61,767 nt of DNA from Flavobacteriales bacterium (GTDB lineage Bacteria; Bacteroidota; Bacteroidia; CAIKAF01): contig JANWWQ010000001.1 of the NCBI GenBank assembly GCA_025055635.1, positions 1-61,767 on the forward strand, read 5' to 3'. The notes under the pieces are model-generated. The model searched no databases. It was not told the DNA's origin and saw only the letters and a program-made list of their open reading frames with translations. Both the position numbers and the translations under genes were made by a program. Shown in pieces: positions 17,456 to 24,236 of this stretch (positions are counted from its first letter, which is position 1; every line of letters begins with the position of its first letter).

Positions 17456-18430
17456 ATGCCTAAGAAGCCTACTTTCAGGGATGTTATTCTGAAGACCTTA
17501 GAAAAAGCCGGGGTCCCTCTCACTCCAAAAGAAGTTTGGGAGAAAGCGAATGAATTAGGCACGATTGGAGATTTTACCACAACAGGTAAAACGCCTTGGA
17601 ATACCATAGCCGCTCTGTGCTATACAGATATAAAAAGAAATGGCGAAAATTCTGCCTTTATTCAAACGAGTGAAAGACCAGCTCGGTTTTACTTGAGAAA
17701 ATATTTTGATTTTAACAAAGTAAGCCGAAGTGGGGAAAAAGGTTACCAGGAAGCTAAGTCAAAAAAGAGGTTCCAGGAAAGAGATTTACATCCACTAGTT
17801 GTAGCCTATGCCTATGCAGAAAGCCACTTTAGGGCTTTTTTAAAAACTATTCATCACGAGAATTCCCACAGGGCCTCAAAGGGACAAAATGAATGGCTCC
17901 ATCCGGATTTGGTGGGGGTCTATTTTCCTTTTCAGGATTTTAGAGAAGAAACTCTAGAAATTCAAAAATACTTATCTGTAAATTCAATTAAATTATTTTC
18001 TTTTGAGGTAAAAGTTTCCCTTGATTACGGAAATCTTCGGCAATCATATTTTCAGGCTGTTTCAAATTCCAGTTGGGCCCATGAAGGATACCTCGTAACG
18101 CTCAATTTTGAAGAGGATCCCTCTTTCCGTGACGAAGTTAGGCGTCTTAATAATGCATTTGGTATTGGTGTTATTTTGTTAAATCCGGAAAATATCCATG
18201 AATCGCAAATCTTATATCCTTCCAGGGTAAACCATGAAATTGACTGGGATACGGTAAACCGTTTGGCCTGCGAAAACCAAGACTTTTGTCAGTTTTTAAA
18301 ATTAATCACAGAAGATTGTAAACTTGGAAAAGTGAAAAGCCAGTATGATAAAATACTCTGCTCTGATGAACTTTCCAATTACGTCAAGGAAAAGGGTATT
18401 TTAGAGATTCTTGAATATAAAGCTATTTAA
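17456..18430 (+). CDS. HARE-HTH domain protein, COG2958/HrgA-like, possible PD-(D/E)XK nuclease core
   Basis: 324 residues. Residues 5-82 form a HARE-HTH winged-helix domain (FRDVILKTLEKAGVPLTPKE, then WNTIAALCYTDIKRNG, then RFYLRKYF). After a charged linker, residues 109-300 read LHPLVVAYAY, IHHENS, NEWLHPDLVGVYFPF, FSFEVKVSL, YFQAVSNSSWAHEGYLV, which I recognise as the COG2958/HrgA-like family. Asp151, Glu184-x-Lys186 and Gln200 are spaced like a PD-(D/E)XK nuclease core; this is my inference. HrgA replaces a restriction gene in some Helicobacter strains. The gene and its upstream DNA are more AT-rich than their neighbours, it has its own -7 box, and it sits between two housekeeping genes, all consistent with horizontal gain. 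No methyltransferase partner is nearby. Confidence 0.75.
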   Translation: MPKKPTFRDVILKTLEKAGVPLTPKEVWEKANELGTIGDFTTTGKTPWNTIAALCYTDIKRNGENSAFIQTSERPARFYLRKYFDFNKVSRSGEKGYQEAKSKKRFQERDLHPLVVAYAYAESHFRAFLKTIHHENSHRASKGQNEWLHPDLVGVYFPFQDFREETLEIQKYLSVNSIKLFSFEVKVSLDYGNLRQSYFQAVSNSSWAHEGYLVTLNFEEDPSFRDEVRRLNNAFGIGVILLNPENIHESQILYPSRVNHEIDWDTVNRLACENQDFCQFLKLITEDCKLGKVKSQYDKILCSDELSNYVKEKGILEILEYKAI

Positions 18431-18508
18431 AACTATAAATAATTGATTGAATCTGATAAAAGAAGAAAAAATTTTTTGCTTAAGGCTAATATTTTCTTAA
18501 TATTCCGC

Positions 18509-19849
18509 TCACAACAACTCATTGGCCAGGTTGGCCAGCTCACTGCGTTCCCCCTTTTCCAGAGTAATGTGGGCGTGCAAGGGGTGATGGTGGATCTTAT
18601 CTATCAAATAGCTGAGGCCATTGCTCTCGGTATCCAAGTAAGGGGTGTCAATCTGAAAAATATCCCCTGTGAACACCACTTTGGTGCCTTCGCCGGCCCG
18701 CGTGATGATCGTTTTTATTTCGTGGGGAGTGAGGTTCTGGGCTTCGTCCACTATGAAAAAGACATTACTAAGGCTGCGGCCTCTGATGTAAGCCAGCGGT
18801 TGTATCACGAGCTTTTCGTTTTCCAGCAGTTCGTTGATTTTTCTAGCTTCCTTATCGTTTTCTCCGTGGCGGCTCTGAATGTACTTTAAGTTGTCGTAAA
18901 GGGGTTCCATGTAGGGGTGGAGCTTGCTTTTGATGTCGCCGGGCAGGTAGCCTATGTCCTTGTTGCTGAGGGGCACAATAGGACGGGCCAGGTATATTTG
19001 CCAATATTGACGGCGGGTTTCCAGGGCAGCGGCCAAGGCCAGAAGGGTTTTTCCCGTGCCGGCCACACCCTGCAGGGTAACCAGGCGAACTTGGGGATTA
19101 AGGAGGGCATGGAGAGCAAATACCTGCTCCACATTGCGGGCGCGTATGCCGTATGCTTCTTTGCGTTCCACGCGTTCCACCCGGTTGGTTTCAGGGTTCA
19201 TGTAGGCCAGCGCGCTGCTATTTTCGCTTGTGAGAAGGTAGTAATGGTTAGGAAAGGTGGGAGTTCCGGGGGGTAATTCATCCTTTTCAATATAACCCCG
19301 GGTATAGATGGCCTCAATGAGCCTTGAATCAGGTAAGAATAGCTCGCTTTTTCCAGTGTATAGCCGGGAAATGTCCTGCACTTTTCCGGTTTCAAAATCT
19401 TCGGCTTCGATTAAAAGGCTTTTGGCCTTGATGCGCAGGTTGATGTCTTTGGAGACCAGAATGACCCGCCGAGTAGGGTATTGGGCTTTGAGGGCCAGGG
19501 CTGCGTTGAGAATTCTATGATCCACTTTGTCTTCACCAAACACTTCCCGAGCGTCAGGATGGGCGTGTTCGTCCATGACCACGCGGAAGAAGCCTTTACC
19601 TGATCCATTGAGGGGTATCCAGTCATTGAATGTTGTGCCCTGACTGTATTCGTCCATCATTCGGATGAACTGACGGGCTTCAAAGTTTTTAGTGTCGTTG
19701 CCCTTTTTAAAATTGTCCAATTCTTCCAGGACGCTGATGGGGATGGCCACATCGTGTTCCTCAAAACAGTTGATAGCGTTATGATTAAAGAGAATTACAG
19801 AGGTGTCCAGAATGAAAATTTTCTTATCTTTTTTTTTACGGGGTGTCAT
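18509..19849 (-). CDS. PhoH-like ATPase with N-terminal PIN domain
   Basis: 446 residues. The N-terminal PIN domain (about 8-150) starts with FILDTSVILFNHNAI and includes the acidic residues expected for an RNase fold (Asp12, EELD). The C-terminal PhoH domain has Walker A GVAGTGKT, VPLSNKDIGYLPGD, Walker B FIVDEAQN and GEGTKVVFTGD. This PIN-PhoH fusion (YlaK/PhoH2 type) is thought to be an RNA helicase-nuclease; its cellular role is not firmly set. It is downstream of engB on the same strand, separated by 109 bp with a weak inverted repeat (GGTGAAA/TTTCACC) that lacks a T-tract. It converges on the HARE-HTH gene. Confidence 0.92.
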   Translation of the reverse strand: MTPRKKKDKKIFILDTSVILFNHNAINCFEEHDVAIPISVLEELDNFKKGNDTKNFEARQFIRMMDEYSQGTTFNDWIPLNGSGKGFFRVVMDEHAHPDAREVFGEDKVDHRILNAALALKAQYPTRRVILVSKDINLRIKAKSLLIEAEDFETGKVQDISRLYTGKSELFLPDSRLIEAIYTRGYIEKDELPPGTPTFPNHYYLLTSENSSALAYMNPETNRVERVERKEAYGIRARNVEQVFALHALLNPQVRLVTLQGVAGTGKTLLALAAALETRRQYWQIYLARPIVPLSNKDIGYLPGDIKSKLHPYMEPLYDNLKYIQSRHGENDKEARKINELLENEKLVIQPLAYIRGRSLSNVFFIVDEAQNLTPHEIKTIITRAGEGTKVVFTGDIFQIDTPYLDTESNGLSYLIDKIHHHPLHAHITLEKGERSELANLANELL

Positions 19850-19958
19850 AAAACAGCTGCGAGGAGGCTACTAATGTGAGGTTTAAAATTATTGGTGAAA
19901 TCAAGTTTTCAAGTACGGCACATTCCTTTGATTTTTTCACCCATTTACAAACAAGGTC

Positions 19959-20603
19959 TTAGGAGCGGAGGGGATAGGAGGCAGCCATTTGGCTAAAGTA
20001 ATCCAGGATCGTGTCACGGTTAAACCCGGATGTGGCGCTGACAGGAAAAGAAGCCGTGAGACGCTGAGCAAAGCGTCCGGCTTCCTGCTGTCTTTGTTGC
20101 CAAATATGGTAGTTCCGGCTTTTAGGCAGCTTGTCATATTTGGTGAAAATGAGCGTCCAGGGCAGGGGACTTTGGCTCAGGCGTTCCATGACCAGTAGGT
20201 CTGATTTCTGCCAAGGTACCGAAATGTCCACAAGGAGACACACAGAAACAATGTTGGGACGACTGGCCAGATACTGGTTCAGGGCGAGCATCCAGCGATT
20301 TCGTTCGTGGATGGGGGAGCGGGCGTATCCGTAGCCGGGTGCGTCGGTGAAATACCAACTGTGGTTTACAAGGTAGTGGTTTAGTGTCTTTGTTTTGCCT
20401 GGTTGGGCCGAGGTTCGTGCCAAACCTTTATGGCCCACCAGCATATTGATGAAGGAAGATTTTCCCACATTGCTGCGGCCTAGGAACACGAATTCTGGGT
20501 ATTGGGGGGGTGGGGCGTCATGGGGGCCGGTGCTGCTTTGAATGAAGGAGGCGGGAAGGGGAAGTGGCCAACGGCTTAATTGGGCACGGGATGGCGTAAC
20601 CAT
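19959..20603 (-). CDS. engB: Ribosome biogenesis GTPase YihA/YsxC/EngB
   Basis: 214 residues from the ATG at 20603. GTPase motifs: G1 GRSNVGKSS, G2 Thr in the TSAQPGKT region, G3 DAPGYGYA, G4 TKYDK and G5 SATSG. The protein helps assemble the large ribosomal subunit. The frame extends to 20660, but the extra 19 residues have no counterpart in the family, and the 20603 start places about 30-40 residues before G1, close to the usual spacing. That start still overlaps the end of the upstream alpha/beta hydrolase by 28 bp, so the two are translationally linked. The pair hydrolase-engB is often found near the division cluster in Bacteroidota, as here. Confidence 0.93.
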   Translation of the reverse strand: MVTPSRAQLSRWPLPLPASFIQSSTGPHDAPPPQYPEFVFLGRSNVGKSSFINMLVGHKGLARTSAQPGKTKTLNHYLVNHSWYFTDAPGYGYARSPIHERNRWMLALNQYLASRPNIVSVCLLVDISVPWQKSDLLVMERLSQSPLPWTLIFTKYDKLPKSRNYHIWQQRQQEAGRFAQRLTASFPVSATSGFNRDTILDYFSQMAASYPLRS

Positions 20604-21340
20604 TGTTCCAGAATTTGATTGAACTGCTCGGGGTGCTCCATCATCGGAGCATGACCACATTTATCAATCCAGAACAGGGCAGAGTTTTTAATGCGTTGAT
20701 GAAATTCTTCGGCCACTTCCGGCGGGGTGATGATATCGTTGCGCCCCCATATCAGGCAGGTGGGTGTTTGGATCAGATGCAATTCATTGGCCATATTGTG
20801 GCGAATGGCTGACTTGGCAATAGAGATAATACGCACGAGTTTAGCACGATCGTTGATGATTTCAAATACTTCGTCCACCAGTTCTTTAGTGGCAATAGCC
20901 GGGTCATAAAATGTAATTTCCACTTTCTTTTTAATGTATTCGTAGTCGCCGCGTTTGGGGTAAGAGCCGCCGAAGGCATTTTCATAAAGCCCAGAAGAAC
21001 CGGTGAGAATAAGGTGATTCAGGCGGTCTTGATGGTTAACGGCATACACCAGAGCCACATGGCCACCCAAAGAATTACCAAGGAGGGAAACTTTATCATA
21101 ACCCTTGAAATCAATAAATGCTTTTATGTATTGGTACAGGGGTTGCACACCGGCATCTACCACATCCAGTTCAAAAATGGGCATCAAAGGGATAACAACA
21201 TTGAACTGGCTACGAAAATGTTGCACCACTCCGGTAAAATTGCTAAGGGCACCCATCAATCCGTGCAAGAGCATGAGCACCGGGCCTTGTCCATCCTCAA
21301 AATAAGCAAAACCATTATGGCGAATGACTTTTTCGTCCAT
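20576..21340 (-). CDS. Alpha/beta hydrolase
   Basis: 254 residues, ATG at 21340. The catalytic triad is visible: nucleophile Ser90 in LLGNSLGGH, acid Asp in IWGRNDIITP and His in KCGHAPMMEHPEQF. The oxyanion-hole HGLMG is at 26-30. The fold resembles MhpC-type C-C bond hydrolases, but the substrate cannot be told from sequence. It is the first gene of a unit with engB, with a -7 box (TACTTTTG) 14 bp before the ATG. There is no signal peptide, so it is cytoplasmic. Its conserved place next to engB suggests a housekeeping role rather than catabolism (inference). Confidence 0.9.
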   Translation of the reverse strand: MDEKVIRHNGFAYFEDGQGPVLMLLHGLMGALSNFTGVVQHFRSQFNVVIPLMPIFELDVVDAGVQPLYQYIKAFIDFKGYDKVSLLGNSLGGHVALVYAVNHQDRLNHLILTGSSGLYENAFGGSYPKRGDYEYIKKKVEITFYDPAIATKELVDEVFEIINDRAKLVRIISIAKSAIRHNMANELHLIQTPTCLIWGRNDIITPPEVAEEFHQRIKNSALFWIDKCGHAPMMEHPEQFNQILEQWLRHPVPN

Positions 21341-21354
21341 GTGTTTTGGGATAC

Positions 21355-21362
21355 CAAAAGTA
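21355..21362 (-). promoter_or_regulatory. Predicted -7 promoter element of the hydrolase-engB unit
   Basis: Minus strand TACTTTTG, an exact TAnnTTTG match, ends 14 bp before the hydrolase ATG, giving a predicted leader of about 7 bases. No -33 element is obvious. Confidence 0.5.
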
Positions 21363-21419
21363 GAAAATTTTATTCCCTGGGTGTGAGGCTAGGCCGGGAG
21401 GGGGGATGCGGTCGAGGCT

Positions 21420-21908
21420 TTAACAACCGCAGTGACCTAGGAAAGTGATCTCCCGGCTTTGACCCTGAGGTGTGTACAGGATGAGAGTACCTTCTTTACG
21501 AGAATGGTTGTTACCGCAATTGCCTTTATCGGAGACTTTTAAGAGAAGGTGCAGGGAATCGGAGGTATATTCTTCCTCTACATCAAATTCGTTGATATTT
21601 CTAGACTGAGACTTTACCAGTGTCTGGAAGGCCCCGTTCAGCTTAACTAGAGCCCGGCTCTCCATATCACTGACGAATATGTATTGGGAGCGGGCCAGCG
21701 AAGTTGAGTCATGGGCGAAAAAGCAACCGCATCCGCGTAAATCTAAAGGAATCTGACTGAAAACTTCCGGTTCAGCGATGGCCAGATTGCCACTTCCGGC
21801 CTTTGCCCCGGCCAACGTGGCGGTGAAGCTTCCGCCTTCGCAGGCCCAAAACATGCAACCAGCTACCGAAGCCAAGAATATTTTAAGACTTGCTCGGAAG
21901 GAGTGCAT
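21420..21908 (-). CDS. Cysteine-rich lipoprotein of unknown function
   Basis: 162 residues. The N-terminus is a lipoprotein signal: hydrophobic core KIFLASVAGCMF and lipobox FWAC with Cys23 as the lipidated residue, followed by EGGS. The mature part holds DLRGCGCFFAHDS, KLNGAFQTLVKS, a short VSDKGNCGNN segment and the very C-terminal GHCGC, so there are at least five cysteines after the lipobox that could form disulfides. I do not recognise the family. It is transcribed away from the division cluster, behind a 525-bp intergenic region shared with mraZ. A strong SD-preceded short frame lies in its leader (see findings). Location in the outer membrane or periplasm is inferred from the lipobox. 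Confidence 0.75.
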   Translation of the reverse strand: MHSFRASLKIFLASVAGCMFWACEGGSFTATLAGAKAGSGNLAIAEPEVFSQIPLDLRGCGCFFAHDSTSLARSQYIFVSDMESRALVKLNGAFQTLVKSQSRNINEFDVEEEYTSDSLHLLLKVSDKGNCGNNHSRKEGTLILYTPQGQSREITFLGHCGC

Positions 21909-22353
21909 GTTTCAAATGGAAATTTGTATATGCAATTATAAAAAAAAATATCATAGAATCCTCCTCTTTTTTAAGTTTTTAACTAAGATACGAAAAAACT
22001 TTATACGTTAACAATTATTGATTAATTGTAAAATAACAAATTGGTTTTTGTCTTTGTTTTATAAAAAAGCCAGGTTTACAGTGTCCCCAAATTAGCCATA
22101 TAGGCGCTCTAAAGAAAAGCGGAGTAGCCACCTTCTTTCATTTTCATTTTTCTAGAGGTTACTACCGGCGAGGTATGGTGGAAGGCCTAAGGGCTTTTGG
22201 TTATGATGGAGGGGGTGTACGCAGAGTCCAAACCGAGTCGGCAGGGTGGGCCTTTGGAGGTAGGTACGGGCAGAGGTATTCCAGGCGTCACGCTCTTCAG
22301 TAATCGGTTCGCATGGGTACGGCATACGAACAGAAATGAACAAAAAGGAAAAA
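21909..22353. other. Divergent intergenic region before the division cluster
   Basis: Between the lipoprotein gene (-) and mraZ (+). The first ~150 bp are AT-rich and form the lipoprotein leader. From about 22080 the DNA becomes GC-richer and holds small inverted repeats: TACC/GGTA near 22158-22170 and a strong hairpin at 22307-22331 (GTTCG-ATG paired with CAT-CGAAC). Frames of 40-140 codons exist on both strands but have poor composition and are not called. An unrecognised structured RNA is possible. Confidence 0.4.
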
Positions 22354-22402
22354 TTTTTCAACACAATGTGGTAAAAAATATAACTTTGTGGGGAAAAGTG
22401 GT
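22354..22402 (+). promoter_or_regulatory. mraZ promoter with three phased GTGG repeats (putative MraZ boxes)
   Basis: The -7 element is TAACTTTG at 22381-22388 (exact TAnnTTTG), with a T-rich -33 region TTTTTC at 22354-22359. GTGGT at 22368-22372, GTGGG at 22388-22392 and GTGGT at 22398-22402 start 20 and 10 bp apart, so they lie on the same face of the helix. MraZ is known to bind direct GTGG/TGGG-type repeats at 10-bp spacing before its own gene. The boxes overlap and flank the -7 element, consistent with autorepression of the whole operon. The predicted leader is about 39 bases. Confidence 0.65.
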
Positions 22403-22433
22403 AAATCGTACATAAATTAGCCCCCTGAAAGCC

Positions 22434-22898
22434 ATGAGCCTTTCCCTGATTGGCGAGTACGACTGCAAACTGGACGCCAAGGGACGCTTCATGTTTCCGG
22501 CACCGCTGCGCAAACAATTGGGAGATGCTTTTGAAAAAGGATTCATTGTCAATCGCAACCTGCATCAGAAGTGCCTGGTACTGCATACTAGGGAAGGGTG
22601 GGAAGCGTTGAACAGAAAGCTTTCAAAACTTAACCGTCTTATCAAGCAGGACGATATACTGGTGAGGCGGGTAACAGGCGGGGCTACTCCGGTGGAACCA
22701 GATGGAACGGGGCGGTTGTTGATCCCAAAAAGTTTAATGGAATATGCGGGCCTGTCCACCGACATCAAAGTGGTGGGCTCCAATGATGTGGTGGAAATAT
22801 GGGATAAAAAGGCTTATGAAGAGTTTATGAATGCCGATTTTGACTTGGAAAAGCTGGCAGCTGAAGTATTAGGAAAACTCCATGACAACGCAGAATGA
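22434..22898 (+). CDS. mraZ: Transcriptional regulator MraZ
   Basis: 154 residues with the two AbrB-like MraZ repeats. The conserved DxxGR signatures are both present: DAKGRFMFPAPLR near residues 14-26 and DGTGRLLIPKSL in the second half. MraZ forms a ring-shaped oligomer that binds repeats before its own gene and represses the division and cell-wall cluster. Here such repeats overlap the promoter. It is the first gene of the cluster, and its stop overlaps the rsmH ATG by four bases. No SD precedes the ATG, as usual in this genome. The C-terminus (ADFDLEKLAAEVLGKLHDN) is the normal family tail. Confidence 0.96.
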   Translation: MSLSLIGEYDCKLDAKGRFMFPAPLRKQLGDAFEKGFIVNRNLHQKCLVLHTREGWEALNRKLSKLNRLIKQDDILVRRVTGGATPVEPDGTGRLLIPKSLMEYAGLSTDIKVVGSNDVVEIWDKKAYEEFMNADFDLEKLAAEVLGKLHDNAE

Positions 22899-23848
22899 AT
22901 ATGAAAGAGTCGGCACAGCACATATATCATGTTCCCGTGATGTGCGAAGAGGTGTGCCGGCTATTGGTCACGCGTCCGGATGGGGTGTATGTGGATTGCA
23001 CCTATGGTGGAGGTGGGCATAGCATGGCAATACTGAAGAGGCTGAGTCCAAAAGGGAAGCTAATTTGTATTGAAAAGGATCTGGACAGCCCCGTTCACCT
23101 AATAGACGATCCGCGGGTTTTCCCTATCCGAGGCGACTTCAGGCACGTAGCCAACTATCTGGAATTTTTGGGGTTAGGGAAAGCCACAGGGATCCTTGCC
23201 GACCTAGGGCTCTCCTGGCATCAGCTGGACACGGTGGAGCGGGGTTTTTCGTTTCGGAGGGAGGGGGCACTGGACATGCGCATACACAAGCATCAAGAGC
23301 TATCGGCTCAGGTGTTTTTGGCTCAAACCAGCGAAGAGGAATTGGAATATGTATTACGGCAATATGGCGAATTGCCACACAGCCGCCAGGTTGCACGCCG
23401 AATAATCCAACAGAGGAATCAACGTCCCCTCTTTACGTCTACCGATTTGAAAGATGCCCTGGAGGGCCTGACTTTGCGAGGAAGCCATGAAAAATTGCTG
23501 GCGTGCGTGTTTCAGGCCATCCGCATCCACGTGAATGGGGAGTTGGAGGCCCTGCGCAAGCTGCTGCAAAGTGTGCCTGAAATCCTGGAACCTGAGGGCC
23601 GGGTGGCCATCATTTCTTACCACTCCCTGGAAGATAGACTGGTGAAGAACTTTTTCCGGACAGGAGATTTTGAGGGCAAAGTCCGCAGCGACGCTTACGG
23701 CAGGGTGCTAAGACCGCTGGAACCTTTGATGCCTGAGCTGATACGGCCCACCGAGGAAGAAAAGGCTCAAAATTCCAGGGCCCGCAGTGCACGGCTCCGT
23801 GTAGCCATAAAACCTGTGAGTGCATATGATGAAAGTCCAGGAAATTAA
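22895..23848 (+). CDS. rsmH: 16S rRNA (cytosine1402-N4)-methyltransferase
   Basis: 317 residues. SAM-dependent enzyme that methylates C1402 in the ribosomal decoding centre (old name mraW). Motifs: HVPVMCEEVC at the N-terminus, SAM-binding VDCTYGGGGHS, GILADLGLSWHQLD, GFSFRREGALDMRI, and the C-terminal IISYHSLEDRLVKNFFR and NSRARSARLRVA. Length is normal. Second gene of the division cluster; start coupled to mraZ by ATGA. It overlaps ftsL by about 23 bp at its 3' end. Confidence 0.97.
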   Translation: MNMKESAQHIYHVPVMCEEVCRLLVTRPDGVYVDCTYGGGGHSMAILKRLSPKGKLICIEKDLDSPVHLIDDPRVFPIRGDFRHVANYLEFLGLGKATGILADLGLSWHQLDTVERGFSFRREGALDMRIHKHQELSAQVFLAQTSEEELEYVLRQYGELPHSRQVARRIIQQRNQRPLFTSTDLKDALEGLTLRGSHEKLLACVFQAIRIHVNGELEALRKLLQSVPEILEPEGRVAIISYHSLEDRLVKNFFRTGDFEGKVRSDAYGRVLRPLEPLMPELIRPTEEEKAQNSRARSARLRVAIKPVSAYDESPGN

Positions 23849-24236
23849 AACACCACCTCGGCGGCAAGAGGCTACCACCCCTGCGAAGGGTAGGCCCTCT
23901 ATGGTGAGCCGGGCAGGCCAATTGCTCCGTGGCGATTTTCTGGCCACGGCCATCCTAAGAAGAGAACTTCCCTATTTGGTGTTATTGGCCGTGTTGGGCA
24001 CCCTGTACATTGGAAATGCCTACAGGGCCGAAAAGAAAATGATGGAAATCAGGAAACTCCAGGCCCGAGCCAAGGATTTGCATACGCGCTACATAGCCCT
24101 GAAATCAGAGCTGCTGTTCACTCTCACAAGGTCGGAAGTGGAAAATGCTTTGAAGGATTTAGGTATAAAGCAGATCACCCAACCTCCCCGTGTAATTCTG
24201 TATGATCCAAATAAAATCCGTCAACCCATTTACTAA
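23826..24236 (+). CDS. ftsL: FtsL-like cell division protein
   Basis: About 136 residues. Called mainly from position between rsmH and ftsI and from architecture: a basic N-terminal cytoplasmic part (~45 residues), one membrane segment (LPYLVLLAVLGTLYIGNAYRA) and a periplasmic heptad-rich coiled coil (RKLQARAKDLHTRYIALKSE). This matches the FtsL-like proteins of Bacteroidota, which work with FtsB-like and FtsQ proteins to recruit and activate FtsW-FtsI. The ATG at 23826 (or 23829) is chosen over a GTG at 23820; both lie inside the end of rsmH. Its TAA shares a base with the ftsI ATG. Confidence 0.85.
   Translation: MMKVQEIKTPPRRQEATTPAKGRPSMVSRAGQLLRGDFLATAILRRELPYLVLLAVLGTLYIGNAYRAEKKMMEIRKLQARAKDLHTRYIALKSELLFTLTRSEVENALKDLGIKQITQPPRVILYDPNKIRQPIY

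Noticed and set aside
19894-19941. Terminator between engB and phoH
   Set aside because: The GGTGAAA/TTTCACC inverted repeat has a 34-base loop and no T-tract on the minus strand, so termination there is not supported.
20604-20660. Longer engB start
   Set aside because: The added 19 residues lie deeper in the upstream hydrolase gene and have no match in EngB proteins; the ATG at 20603 gives the family spacing to the G1 motif.
22152-22586. 144-codon minus-strand frame over the mraZ start
   Set aside because: It is antisense to mraZ and its promoter, shows no domain and has an unlikely amino-acid make-up.
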